Assembly: GCF_011038655.2 (NCBI RefSeq)
Contig: NZ_CP064954.1
Span: 2,418,001 to 2,482,000, forward strand
DNA length: 64,000 nucleotides
Source: Corynebacterium lizhenjunii
GTDB taxonomy: Bacteria; Actinomycetota; Actinomycetes; Mycobacteriales; Mycobacteriaceae
Direction of reading: 5' to 3'
In this document: piece by piece, positions 35,046 to 43,511 of the stretch
How the letters are laid out: each line of letters starts with the position of its first letter
Numbering within the stretch: the first letter of the stretch is position 1
The notes under the pieces: generated by a model
Told to the model about the DNA's origin: nothing
The model's database searches: none
Seen by the model: only the letters and a program-made list of their open reading frames with translations
Translations under genes and position numbers: made by a program

Positions 35046-36052
35046 TACTTGAAGATTTCCTTCTTAATCTCGTCGAGGGTGGTATAGGACTTGTCAAAGC
35101 GCTCCTGCTCATGGGCGTCTAGCGGCAACTCGATCACGCGGTTGATACCAGAGCGGTCAATGATGGCAGGGGTGCCAATGTAGACGTCTTTCTTACCATA
35201 CTCGCCATCGAGGTAGGCCGACACCGGAAGGGCCACGGCCTGGTTTTGAATGATGGCGCGAGTAATGCGGGCCAAGCCCATGCCGATGCCATAGGACGTC
35301 GAGCCCTTGGCGTCGATGATCTCATAGGCGGCATCACGGGTCTTTTCAAAAATGAACTCGATGTGCGAGTTGTAGTCCGGGTCCTCCTCGCTGCGGCGGG
35401 ACATGGGCACGCCGGCGATGTTGCCGGAAGAGACCACGGGCAGCTCCGAGTCGCCGTGTTCGCCCACGATGTAGGCGTGGACGGAGGTGGGGGCAACGTC
35501 TTCCATTTCCGCGAGCATATAGCGGTAGCGCGCGGAGTCGAGCACGGTGCCAGAGCCGATGACACGGCTTTGCGGCAGACCGGAGGCCTTCCATACTGCG
35601 TAGGTGAGCAGGTCCACCGGGTTGGAAGCCACCAAGAAGATGCCGTCGAAGCCATTGTCCATGACCTGGCCGACAATCGAGTTCATGATGGAAACGTTCT
35701 TATCCACCAATTGCAGGCGGGTCTCGCCAGGCTTTTGGGCCGCGCCCGCGCAGATGACCACCATGGCGGCGTCCGCGCAGTCTTCATAGGTGCCCATGGT
35801 CACCCGGGTGCGCGATGGTGCCCAGACAACCCCATGGTTGAGGTCCATGACGTTGCCCATGAGCTTCTTTTCATCAATATCAATGATCGCCAAGTGGTCG
35901 ACGGTTCCCTGGTTGACCAGCGCGTAGGCATAAGCCACACCCACGTCCCCGGCCCCGATGAGGACTACCTTGTTTCCCACGAACTTGTTTCCCGCGAATC
36001 CGGACACTGTCACATCAGACATGGTCGCATCAGACATAGTTGCATCAGACAT
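35045..36052 (-). CDS. ldh: L-lactate dehydrogenase
   Basis: This NAD-dependent enzyme reduces pyruvate to L-lactate. The 335-residue protein has the Rossmann motif [14 protein letters not shown] near residue 33, NVMDLNHG, the catalytic His in [15 protein letters not shown] sequence ([10 protein letters not shown]) and [14 protein letters not shown] near the C-terminus. The N-terminus is extended by about 20 residues relative to C. glutamicum Ldh and begins with the peptide MSDAT repeated ([15 protein letters not shown]), encoded by a 15-bp tandem repeat. Three in-frame ATGs therefore compete as the start, none with a clear ribosome site. It is followed by glpQ, overlapping by one base. Confidence 0.95.
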   Translation of the reverse strand: MSDATMSDATMSDVTVSGFAGNKFVGNKVVLIGAGDVGVAYAYALVNQGTVDHLAIIDIDEKKLMGNVMDLNHGVVWAPSRTRVTMGTYEDCADAAMVVICAGAAQKPGETRLQLVDKNVSIMNSIVGQVMDNGFDGIFLVASNPVDLLTYAVWKASGLPQSRVIGSGTVLDSARYRYMLAEMEDVAPTSVHAYIVGEHGDSELPVVSSGNIAGVPMSRRSEEDPDYNSHIEFIFEKTRDAAYEIIDAKGSTSYGIGMGLARITRAIIQNQAVALPVSAYLDGEYGKKDVYIGTPAIIDRSGINRVIELPLDAHEQERFDKSYTTLDEIKKEIFK

Positions 36053-36206
36053 AGTTCTATTCTGCGCCCATTTTTCCGGTTCCGGTAGGGATTGTGCCCG
36101 TTTTCACCGCTTTTCCGGGCCCGTTCCGGGTGTTTTCTGGGGTTTCAGGGCGTTTTCACGGGACCAGGCCGGGCGACGACGCGACCAAATCCCACATAAA
36201 CGGACA

Positions 36207-36857
36207 TTAACCGCAGGCAACACCCGTGCTGTGGTGGGGGCAGTAACCACCAGGGTTCTTGTGCAGATATTGCTGGTGATCGTCCTCAGCCAAGTAGTAG
36301 GCGCCAGAGTCAGTATCACTGAGCAACACGACCTCCGTGGTGGTCTCCCCAAAGCCGTGCTCTTTGAGCTTGCCTGCATAGGAATCCACCAGCTCCTGGA
36401 TCTCTGCACGTTCGGCCTCAGTTCGCGGGTAGAACGCGGAGCGGTACTGCGTACCCACGTCCGCGCCTTGGCGGAATCCCTGCGTGGGGTCATGGGCTTC
36501 TAGCGCTATAACCACCAGGTCCCGCAGGCTTACCTGTTGCGGGTCATAGACCACCTCGACTACCTCGGTGTGGTTTGTCGTGCCCTGGCAGACCTCGAAA
36601 TAGGTGGGGTTAGGGGTGGCCCCTCCGGCGTAGCCTACCGATGTCGCCAGCACACCCGGGGTTTGCCAGTACAGCTTTTCCGCACCCCAGAAACAGCCGA
36701 TGCCGATCAGTATCGACGCCTGCCCCTCCTCCCACGGTCCGGTAATCGGCGTGCCCAATACCGCGTGCGGCTGGGGGTGGGCCAGGATAGGTTCCGGGCG
36801 GCCGGGCAGGGTGTCTGCAGCGGGCAACAAACGGGGTTCGGGTTTATGTAGCCACAT
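36207..36857 (-). CDS. msrA: Peptide-methionine (S)-S-oxide reductase
   Basis: This enzyme repairs oxidised methionine. The 216-residue protein has the active-site motif [11 protein letters not shown] (catalytic Cys near 52), [18 protein letters not shown] and a C-terminal Cys close to the end (STGVACG) that can resolve the disulfide. The N-terminal 40 residues precede the core and match the longer actinobacterial form. The ATG has AAGGAG upstream. It is divergent from sodA, giving a paired oxidative-stress locus as in C. glutamicum. The 154-bp gap to ldh has several CGTTTTC repeats and no gene. Confidence 0.95.
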   Translation of the reverse strand: MWLHKPEPRLLPAADTLPGRPEPILAHPQPHAVLGTPITGPWEEGQASILIGIGCFWGAEKLYWQTPGVLATSVGYAGGATPNPTYFEVCQGTTNHTEVVEVVYDPQQVSLRDLVVIALEAHDPTQGFRQGADVGTQYRSAFYPRTEAERAEIQELVDSYAGKLKEHGFGETTTEVVLLSDTDSGAYYLAEDDHQQYLHKNPGGYCPHHSTGVACG

Positions 36858-36880
36858 GGCTTGGCTCCTTACACGCTTTT

Positions 36881-36905
36881 CTGCAATTTACTGCAACTTT
36901 CTGCA
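36881..36905. promoter_or_regulatory. Three CTGCA repeats phased at 10 bp between msrA and sodA
   Basis: CTGCA occurs at 36881, 36891 and 36901, each preceded by a short T/A-rich run (TTTT, TTTA, CTTT). The exact 10-bp spacing puts them on one face of the helix, in the shared upstream region of two divergent oxidative-stress genes, so a multi-site operator is possible. Confidence 0.5.
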
Positions 36906-37002
36906 GCTGAGACAGAAAAAGCAATTAATCATGGCGAAATTCTTGCATCGCGCCTATCATTGGGCAGCGTACTCAACGGTACCCAACGAAAGGATTTTAG
37001 CA

Positions 37003-37605
37003 ATGGCAGTTTACGAACTTCCGGAACTTGACTACGCATACGATGCCCTGGAGCCGCACATCTCCGCAGAGATCATGGAGCTGCACCACTCCAAGCACCA
37101 CGCCACCTACGTCGCCGGCGCTAACGCCGCACTGGAGGCACTGGAGGCAGAGCGTGCAGGCGACGCTAACCCGGACGCCATCCGCGCACTGTCCAAGAAC
37201 CTGGCCTTCAACTTGGGTGGTCACACCAACCACTCCATCTTCTGGAAGAACCTCTCCCCCAATGGTGGCGGCGAGCCCACCGGCGAGCTGGCAGAGGCCA
37301 TCAACCGGGACTTCGGTTCTTTTGACCAGTTCAAGGCCCACTTCTCCGCAGCCGCAACCGGCCTGCAGGGCTCCGGCTGGGCAGTGCTGGGCTACGACCA
37401 TGTTGCTGGCCGCCTGGTCATCGAGCAGCTGACCGACCAGCAGGGCAACACCTCCATCAACCTGACCCCGCTGCTGATGCTGGACATGTGGGAGCACGCC
37501 TTCTACCTGCAGTACAAGAACGTCAAGGCTGATTACGTCAAGGCCGTGTGGAACGTCTTCAACTGGGAAGACGTGGCACAGCGCTTCGCCGCTGCTGCCA
37601 AGTAA
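37003..37605 (+). CDS. sodA: Superoxide dismutase (Mn/Fe family)
   Basis: This enzyme dismutates superoxide. The 200-residue protein has the four metal ligands of the family: His in [11 protein letters not shown] (near 27), His in NHSIFWKNL, and the [11 protein letters not shown]sp and His. [10 protein letters not shown] is present as well; Mn is the usual metal in corynebacteria, which is not provable here. The ATG has AAAGGA eight bases upstream; a longer frame without such a site is rejected. It is followed by a clear terminator. Confidence 0.97.
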   Translation: MAVYELPELDYAYDALEPHISAEIMELHHSKHHATYVAGANAALEALEAERAGDANPDAIRALSKNLAFNLGGHTNHSIFWKNLSPNGGGEPTGELAEAINRDFGSFDQFKAHFSAAATGLQGSGWAVLGYDHVAGRLVIEQLTDQQGNTSINLTPLLMLDMWEHAFYLQYKNVKADYVKAVWNVFNWEDVAQRFAAAAK

Positions 37606-37619
37606 TTCGCCACTTCTCA

Positions 37620-37653
37620 AGGACGCCTCTTCGAGGGCGTCCTTTCATTTTTC
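37620..37653 (+). terminator. Rho-independent terminator of sodA
   Basis: AGGACGCC and GGCGTCCT form an 8-bp perfect stem around a short loop, directly followed by TTCATTTTT. It begins 15 bp past the sodA stop. Confidence 0.9.
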
Positions 37654-37667
37654 CTTGCATCCGGTTC

Positions 37668-37967
37668 CCCCCTGCTACGCTCACGGTATCCCAACGCGCA
37701 CCAGTCGACGGTCAGTCGACCATCCGCGTGGTCGCGGCAGACGGCAGCTCTGCTGGCGAATGCACGCTCAGCGGCCTGCCGCAAGAGAATGTCCACCGCA
37801 CCACCAAGCAGGGCGTGTACTACTACGCCCTGGAAGAAGGCACTCACACCATCGAGGCCAGCTGCCGCGGTACCGGCGGGCACTCCTCTGACCCAGATGC
37901 TCGGAAGGGCAGCACGGAGGTGACCGTTGCCGACAAGCCGGTGGAGGTCACCATCACGGTCAAGTAG
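37668..37967 (+). pseudogene. Possible remnant of a secreted beta-sandwich protein
   Basis: An open frame of about 100 codons with protein-like composition (STIRVVAADGSSAGECTLSG ... VTVADKPVEVTITVK) lies after the sodA terminator. It has a Cys pair and alternating beta-strand pattern like an Ig-fold or carboxypeptidase-regulatory-like domain. No start codon with a ribosome site and no signal peptide can be found, since the frame upstream runs through the terminator. It is most likely a 5'-truncated gene; an intact small gene with an odd start cannot be excluded. Confidence 0.45.
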
Positions 37968-38020
37968 CAGCGCCCACTCGGGCGCCCACTCCGGCGTCAC
38001 CGCCACTGGCGTCTCCCCAA

Positions 38021-38066
38021 AAGCCCCGGAATCACTCCACCTTCAAGGTATTCCGGGGCTTCCTTG
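38021..38066 (+). terminator. Hairpin terminator
   Basis: AAGCCCCGGAAT and ATTCCGGGGCTT pair as a 12-bp perfect stem, followed by TCCTTGTGT on the plus strand and preceded by TTTTGGGG on the minus. It is 53 bp past the remnant frame and may serve either direction. Confidence 0.75.
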
Positions 38067-38137
38067 TGTCTCCTTATGCCGCCTTGTACCGCGAGCCCAG
38101 TCGATACCCCGCCTCGCAACCCAGCTCGCGGCATCCA

Positions 38138-38192
38138 CCCCACGCGCTAGTCCCATCTGCCCCACGCGCTAGTCCCATCTGCCCCACGCGCT
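38138..38192. repeat. 22-bp tandem repeat, 2.5 copies
   Basis: The unit CCCCACGCGCTAGTCCCATCTG occurs at 38138-38159 and 38160-38181, identical as read, and its first 11 bases again at 38182-38192. It runs directly into the first of two palindromic repeats. No gene is seen in 37968-38399. Confidence 0.85.
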
Positions 38193-38230
38193 ACCTGTAT
38201 ATGAAACTATCCCGCGTTATATACAAGTAG
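38193..38230. repeat. 38-bp dyad repeat, copy 1
   Basis: The unit starts ACCTGTATATGAAACTATC and ends TATATACAAGTAG, so its ends are near-complementary (ACCTGTATAT against ATATACAAGT). It is strikingly AT-rich against the surroundings. Confidence 0.75.
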
Positions 38231-38277
38231 CCTCGAGCATGAACCGCGAACTGGGAAAACGCAATGACCCGAGGGTC

Positions 38278-38315
38278 ACCTGTATATGAAACTATCGGGC
38301 GATATATACAAGTAG
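38278..38315. repeat. 38-bp dyad repeat, copy 2
   Basis: Same length and ends as copy 1, 85 bp further on, with three substitutions confined to the centre of the dyad. The spared arms and changed centre are what a binding site or mobile-element end would show. Confidence 0.75.
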
Positions 38316-38399
38316 AGCGTGGCCCGATGTTTCCGGGGCAGCTAACCTGCTTGAGATTCTGAGGCTTTGGAAATCCGGTCCCGCTTTGACGGGAACAGG

Positions 38400-39266
38400 T
38401 CACCGCGGGTGCGCGCGGGAGTAGGACTTGATGAAGTCCGCGAATTGATCCGCAGCGGGCGAACCGGGGCGCCAGGTAAATCCCAACTCGCGGTAGGCGG
38501 GCGGTTCCAGGGGGACTAGTTCGCCTACCTGCAAGTACGGGTCATCGACTGGAAGCAAGGCCACACCCAGGCCCGCTGCCACAAGACCGGCCACGGTGGT
38601 CAGCTCCATAGACTCAAAAACCAGGCGGGGACTAAACCCGGCGCGCTGGGCTAGCTGGTCTAGCAGCATGCGGGTTCCGTATCCGGGCAACATGCCTATG
38701 AAAGGCTCATTGCGAAACTCCTCCATGCTGGCTGCTGCACGCCCAGCGGCCCAGTGCCCCGACGGCACCGCCAATCCCAAGCGCTGCATTTCTAGCCTGT
38801 GCCATGCCAACCCTCGCGGCCGCGGCCCCACCAGGGCGATGTCTGCGGCACCAGCCTGGACTCGATCGATGAGTTCTTGCGCCGCCCCCTGGTGCAGGAC
38901 GAATTCCACCTGGGGGTGCTGCGCGCGGTAGGTGCGCAGCAGCTCGGGCACTAGCCAGGTTCCCAGCGAGTGCATGAAGTCCAAGCGCACGGTGCCGCGC
39001 TCCGGATCCATCAGGTGGCACACCTCAGTGCAGGCGCGCTGTTCAGCCGCCAGCATGTTCTCGGCTTCCTCCACGAACACGACACCACGCGCGTTGAGAG
39101 TCATGCTGCGCCCACCCCGGTCAAAGAGACTAGCCCCTAACTGGGCTTCCACGCGCTGGAGGCGCCGGGTTAGCGCAGATTGGGAAATACCCAGCTCATC
39201 GGCGGCGGCGCCCACGTGCCCGGTGCGGGCGACGGTGACGACTCCGCGGACATCGTCAAGGTGCAT
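38400..39266 (-). CDS. LysR-family transcriptional regulator
   Basis: A 288-residue regulator with the LysR winged helix at the N-terminus (VARTGHVGAAADELGISQSA then LTRRLQRVEAQLGASLFDR) and a periplasmic-binding-fold effector domain (LPGYGTRMLLDQLAQRAGF, GLGVALLPVDDPYL). It is divergent from an MFS exporter gene 230 bp away; that arrangement usually means the regulator controls the transporter. The effector is unknown. The intergenic region carries a tandem repeat array and ATGCAT dyads that may be operators. Confidence 0.92.
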   Translation of the reverse strand: MHLDDVRGVVTVARTGHVGAAADELGISQSALTRRLQRVEAQLGASLFDRGGRSMTLNARGVVFVEEAENMLAAEQRACTEVCHLMDPERGTVRLDFMHSLGTWLVPELLRTYRAQHPQVEFVLHQGAAQELIDRVQAGAADIALVGPRPRGLAWHRLEMQRLGLAVPSGHWAAGRAAASMEEFRNEPFIGMLPGYGTRMLLDQLAQRAGFSPRLVFESMELTTVAGLVAAGLGVALLPVDDPYLQVGELVPLEPPAYRELGFTWRPGSPAADQFADFIKSYSRAHPR

Positions 39267-39282
39267 GGGTCTCCTTAGTCAT

Positions 39283-39425
39283 CGCGCTCACAGGAGCGGT
39301 AAGCTTCGCTCCCGCGGGAGCCGTGCACATCGCTCCCGCAGGAGCCGTGCGCATCACGCTCGCAGGAGCCGCGCACATCAGGCCCACGGGGCCGTGCGCA
39401 TCACGCCCGCAGGAGCCATACACAT
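39283..39425. repeat. Degenerate 23-26-bp tandem repeat array, about six units
   Basis: Units resemble CGCTCCCGCAGGAGCCGTGCGCAT and lie at about 39283, 39307, 39331, 39357, 39381 and 39403. Each carries a small palindrome such as CTCCCGCAGGAG. The array fills most of the gap between the divergent LysR and MFS genes. On the minus strand it is open as a 60-codon frame with repeated TAPAGA-type peptide, which I do not call a gene. Confidence 0.8.
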
Positions 39426-39496
39426 GCACAATATGCATGAGTTTAGCTAATTACATGCATTTTACACATTAGTTGCCGACAGGCAGTCTAGAAACC

Positions 39497-40645
39497 ATGC
39501 TTTCCCATTCCCGGCGCGCCACGTTAGCCATGCTTTTTGTGGGCATGGCCATTTTCTCTGGGCTCTATACCACCCAGGCGCTGCTGCCCGTCCTGGTCAA
39601 AGACGTCGGCCTGAGCACCACCGAAGCAGCGCTGACGGTTTCTGCAGCCACGGGAGCGCTGTCGCTGTGCGTGGTACCGGCGTCGATCCTCTCGGAGCGC
39701 TTCGGCCGTGGGCGAGTACTCATCATCGCCAGCCTGGCCGCTGCTGCGGTGGGGTTGGTGGTCCCGCTAGCCGCAAACAGCACGCAGCTGATTCTGCTGC
39801 GCGGGCTTCAGGGCGCGCTGATGTCTGGCGCGCCCGCCACCGCCATGGCGTGGCTGGCGGAGGAACTCGCGGCTGCGGACCTGGCCCGTGCCATGGGCAT
39901 CTACATCGCCGGGACCTCCGTAGGCGGCCTTACCGGGCGTCTTATCCCCACCTTCGCAGTAGAGCACACCAGCTGGCGGGGAGCTATCTGGGCATCGGCA
40001 GTGGTGTCCTTAGGCTTTGCCCTGGCTACGGTGGTGCTGCTGCCCAAGCAGCGCAATTTCCACCCCAAGCGGATCTCCCTGCGTGGGGAGAGCGCGGCCA
40101 TCTTCCGGCATTGGCGCACCCCGCAGCTGGCCGGGCTATTTGTGGTGGCATTTATCGCCATGGGTGCGTTCGTGTCCATGTACAACTTCATCGGCTTTCG
40201 CCTCATCGACAATTTTGGGGTACCCCCGGTTCTGGCTGGTTTTGCATTTCTGTTTTATCTTTCCGGCACGTGGGCATCGGCGCGCGCGGGGCACCTGATT
40301 GCGCGTTTTGGCAGACGCGCCACGCTGATCGGTTCCAGCGGGCTCATGGCGGGAGGCGCACTGGCTACCATCGGCCCGCTGCCGGTAGCGCTAGCGGGGC
40401 TGTTGGCGCTGACCACGGGATTCTTTGCGGCACACTCGACGGCATCGGGCTGGGTAGGCGCGCTGGCCACCGCGGACCGGGCGGAGGCCTCCAGCATGTA
40501 CGTGTGCTGCTACTACCTAGGCTCCTCACTAGTGGGCGCGGCCACGGGCGCGATCTTCGACCGCGTGAGTTGGGGGCTCTACGCCAGTATCCTCGCAGCG
40601 CTTAGCGCCACAATCGCATTGATAGCAACGAAATTCTCCGACTAA
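39497..40645 (+). CDS. MFS transporter (YnfM/arabinose-efflux-like)
   Basis: A 382-residue, twelve-segment transporter. The N-terminal half shows the efflux-type sequence FSGLYTTQALLPVL, SERFGRGRVLI after helix 2 and RGLQGALMSGAPATAMAWL in helices 4-5, as in YnfM-like exporters. I start it at the ATG before LSHSRRATLAM; a TTG 24 bases upstream is the alternative, and neither has a ribosome site, so the transcript may be leaderless. It pairs with the divergent LysR regulator and is followed 10 bp later by the next membrane gene. Confidence 0.9.
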   Translation: MLSHSRRATLAMLFVGMAIFSGLYTTQALLPVLVKDVGLSTTEAALTVSAATGALSLCVVPASILSERFGRGRVLIIASLAAAAVGLVVPLAANSTQLILLRGLQGALMSGAPATAMAWLAEELAAADLARAMGIYIAGTSVGGLTGRLIPTFAVEHTSWRGAIWASAVVSLGFALATVVLLPKQRNFHPKRISLRGESAAIFRHWRTPQLAGLFVVAFIAMGAFVSMYNFIGFRLIDNFGVPPVLAGFAFLFYLSGTWASARAGHLIARFGRRATLIGSSGLMAGGALATIGPLPVALAGLLALTTGFFAAHSTASGWVGALATADRAEASSMYVCCYYLGSSLVGAATGAIFDRVSWGLYASILAALSATIALIATKFSD

Positions 40646-40655
40646 AGTTGGAGTA

Positions 40656-41939
40656 ATGAAACCGGATGCGAAGCCCACCCCTGACGCCTGGTCCCCGCGC
40701 ATGTGGCACCGCCGTGCCGCCAAGCCCATTAGCATCTGGATGTTCGTGTTCATCCTCGCGGGCTTAAGCCACATCGTCATCCCCAATTACCGCTGGGTGC
40801 TCATTCACATCTTCACCCTCGGAGTCCTGACCAACTCCATCCTGGTGTGGTCGCAGCACTTAACGGAGAAGTTCGTCCAACAGCGCCTGCCAGATTCCCA
40901 GCGCCCCCGACAGGTATACCGCATTTATGCCATCAACATCGGCGTCATCATCACCCTCATCGGCAACATGCTGCTCATCCCGGCGCTGACTATCACCGGT
41001 GCCACCATCATCGCGGTACTCATGGCATGGCATGCCGCCAGCCTGTTTAGTCAGTGGCGCAGTGCCGAAGGCAAGCGCTTCCGCCCCATCGTTGCCGCCT
41101 ACACCGCCAGTGCGCTGTGCTTGCCCGTCGGCGCTTTCTTCGGCGGCTGGCTCTCCCTTGACCCCGGCAACCCGCGCCTGCTGCTGGCACACATCGCGGC
41201 CAACATCGGCGGTTTTGCCGGCCTGGCTGCCGCGGCCAGCCTCAACATTTTGCTGCCCGCGGTGTGGCGCAGCAAGGGTATTTCCCGCTACCTGCGCCCC
41301 TCCCTGGTGCTGCTGGCGGCGGGCGTGGCGGCCACCATCGTGGGCGCACTAGTAGGACTGCCGGAAATCGGGCTCATTGTCTACGTCACCGGCTGGGTGC
41401 TGTCCTGGCAGCAATGGCTGGGCAACGTCAATCTGGCACAACTTAGCTACCAGTCCGCCTCCTCCATCACGGCAGTAACGTGGCTAGTGCTCTCCCTGGT
41501 CTATTACACCGCCACGCTCTTCTTCGAAGCCGAACCCGCCCTGCCCACACTCGCCCTCTTAGTGGGTTTTGCCGCCCAGCTCCTCTTGGGCATGATGAGC
41601 TACCTGCTGCCCACCACCATGGGTGGCGGCCCCGCGGCCACCCGCGCCGGATTGATGGCGCTCAATCGCGCGGGACTACTGCGTTGGACACTTCTTAACG
41701 GCGGCCTGCTGCTGTGGCTGGCTAGTGATCACAGCTGGCGCAACGTGGCGCTGTCCTTGCTGTGCCTCGGCTCGTTGGCCGTCTTTCCGGTGTTCATGGT
41801 GCGCTCCGTCAAACGCCAGCGTGCCGTCATCACCAAAAAGGCCCCCGATCCCGGGCCGGAGCCCGCCCCCGATCTCCAGCAGGTGGGCATAGGGCTGGCG
41901 CTGCTGGCCATTGTATGGTTTGCCGTCGGCGCCATCTAG
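40656..41939 (+). CDS. Multi-pass membrane protein, NnrS/heme-copper-oxidase-like
   Basis: A 427-residue protein with about twelve hydrophobic segments. Conserved-looking intramembrane His residues occur in LIHIFTLGVLTNSILVWSQH and LLAHIAANIGGFAGL, a pattern shared with NnrS and the membrane parts of heme-copper-type proteins in actinobacteria. This suggests heme or metal binding, but no close family is certain. The ATG follows GGAG closely. It is cotranscribed with the MFS gene 10 bp upstream, so it may belong to the same LysR-controlled response. Confidence 0.65.
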   Translation: MKPDAKPTPDAWSPRMWHRRAAKPISIWMFVFILAGLSHIVIPNYRWVLIHIFTLGVLTNSILVWSQHLTEKFVQQRLPDSQRPRQVYRIYAINIGVIITLIGNMLLIPALTITGATIIAVLMAWHAASLFSQWRSAEGKRFRPIVAAYTASALCLPVGAFFGGWLSLDPGNPRLLLAHIAANIGGFAGLAAAASLNILLPAVWRSKGISRYLRPSLVLLAAGVAATIVGALVGLPEIGLIVYVTGWVLSWQQWLGNVNLAQLSYQSASSITAVTWLVLSLVYYTATLFFEAEPALPTLALLVGFAAQLLLGMMSYLLPTTMGGGPAATRAGLMALNRAGLLRWTLLNGGLLLWLASDHSWRNVALSLLCLGSLAVFPVFMVRSVKRQRAVITKKAPDPGPEPAPDLQQVGIGLALLAIVWFAVGAI

Positions 41940-41951
41940 CCCCGGGAGCAA

Positions 41952-43433
41952 TTAACCCAACTCCGCCACCCCTGGCGCGCCCTGGCTCATCCACTCCCGA
42001 ATCCGGGCGGTCGCCTGCACGTCCCCCGCGTTATAGTCCAGCAGGCGCTGCCGGGCATGCTGGTCGCCGGCCACAGCCAGGCGGCGGGCGTTGACGGACT
42101 CCTCTCCGTCAAAATCATCTTCAGCCCAGGCATGCCCGGCCTGCGGGGCCACCAACTTCAGACCCAGGCCATGCGGCCCGGCAAAGCCACGCTTGACATA
42201 GCTAAACATGTCTACCCATTCCGGGCTGGCGATAAATTCCGCCACCTCCTGCGGGGACGGGGTACCAAAGCGCTGCGCGGACATGCGCAGCCAATGGTTC
42301 TCCCCGTGCGCGGAATAGCAATAGGCCGCAAAGGTGCGCCCCTGCGCATGGGCGTCCTCCCGCAGCTGCATCAGCCACTGCCAAAAGGCCGCAACATTGT
42401 GTGCTTCCGCCTGCCCGCCCAGCGGCGCCCAGGTCACAAACGGCGTGTACTCCCCGGCGTGCCAGGCGCCCCACAGGTACGCGCCCTGGTCCAAGTAGGC
42501 CTCCATATCGATGTCTACTTCCACGTCCGCACGCGGCGGCGCCACAAACTCCGGCCGTTTCAGCAGTACCGTGCCATCCCGCCAGGCTTGGGCCAGGGCA
42601 GAGACCTCGCCCAGGGAGGCATCGATAAGCTCTTGCACCTTGCCGATGCCCCTTTCCACATACGGCGTCCCCCTGTCCCCCGGCAGGAAGAGCGAGATGT
42701 CATCCCGGGCGCGCAGCACCGGCTCGCACAGGTGCCAAAAGCGGCAGTCCGCGCATTCCTTCAGCCGTCGCGGGCTGGTAGGCAGATTCGCCGGGGCAGC
42801 TGCCTCCAGGGCCCGCTCCAAAGCGGGCTGGTAGGACTGCGTATCCACATAAAAAGCGGTGTCGCGATCCTGGCCAATGATAAGCCCCCTCCCAGCATCC
42901 AAGTCTGAGGCCTCCAAAGCACGCGCGGCCATCCCCAACCGGTAACCGTCCACCGAGTGGTGGCGCAAGCGATAGGGCAACTCCAAGGGCGCAGACAGCC
43001 CCACCCGGTGGGTGGGCACGGCGGGAAGGGAGGGAGAACCTGCAGACTGGACCCGGCGCGCCACCCGGTGATTAGTAATCAGCAGCGGCAGGTAGGCGTC
43101 ACCTTCGCGCACCAGAGCATCAACGTCCACCTGCCAGGTGTCGTAAGCGAACGCAGCGTGGGTGATCAGGTGCGCGCCGGTGGCCATCGCCTCCAGCGTG
43201 GCCATCTCCCGCTCCCAGCGATCCGCTTCGGTGTCTAAATCCAAGCAGCGAAAATTCTTGGAAGGGCCGGGTAGGTGGGCAAGGACGGCGGCGCGGGCGG
43301 CATCGGCACGCTCAGCGCGGGCCTGCGCGGCCGGGGTGGCGGGAACATCCGGGTGGGCGCGGCGCTGCACCAGCCGGTAGCGGCAGCCCACCAGATCAGA
43401 TGCCTGGATGGGTTGACCGGTTTGCTCACTCAC
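41952..43433 (-). CDS. TM0106-family RecB-like putative nuclease
   Basis: A 493-residue protein. The N-terminal third has the RecB/Cas4-like features ASDLVGCRYRLVQRR and TREADRWEREMATLEAMATG-type helices, with KECADCRFWHLCEPVL as a Cys cluster (CX2CX5C) that could hold an iron-sulfur centre. The C-terminal part resembles an RNase H-like/DEDD fold (VEVDIDMEAYLDQGAYLWG ... LLDYNAGDVQATARIREW). I start it at the GTG with GGGAGC upstream; the longer frame covers the divergent DUF6474 gene and is rejected. Function is likely DNA processing. Confidence 0.82.
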   Translation of the reverse strand: MSEQTGQPIQASDLVGCRYRLVQRRAHPDVPATPAAQARAERADAARAAVLAHLPGPSKNFRCLDLDTEADRWEREMATLEAMATGAHLITHAAFAYDTWQVDVDALVREGDAYLPLLITNHRVARRVQSAGSPSLPAVPTHRVGLSAPLELPYRLRHHSVDGYRLGMAARALEASDLDAGRGLIIGQDRDTAFYVDTQSYQPALERALEAAAPANLPTSPRRLKECADCRFWHLCEPVLRARDDISLFLPGDRGTPYVERGIGKVQELIDASLGEVSALAQAWRDGTVLLKRPEFVAPPRADVEVDIDMEAYLDQGAYLWGAWHAGEYTPFVTWAPLGGQAEAHNVAAFWQWLMQLREDAHAQGRTFAAYCYSAHGENHWLRMSAQRFGTPSPQEVAEFIASPEWVDMFSYVKRGFAGPHGLGLKLVAPQAGHAWAEDDFDGEESVNARRLAVAGDQHARQRLLDYNAGDVQATARIREWMSQGAPGVAELG

Positions 43434-43511
43434 AAGCTCCCAGCCTAACGGGTAAGGTTGGAGTGCGATAAACCTAACCCCCACATACTTGAGGAGTGAC
43501 GGAATACAGCC

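Noticed and set aside
38138-38315. CRISPR array
   Set aside because: Repeats are directly abutting or only two, with no unique spacers and no cas genes.
39256-39438. Minus-strand 60-codon frame with repeated TAPAGA peptide
   Set aside because: It is produced by the tandem repeat array and overlaps the LysR start; no ribosome site.
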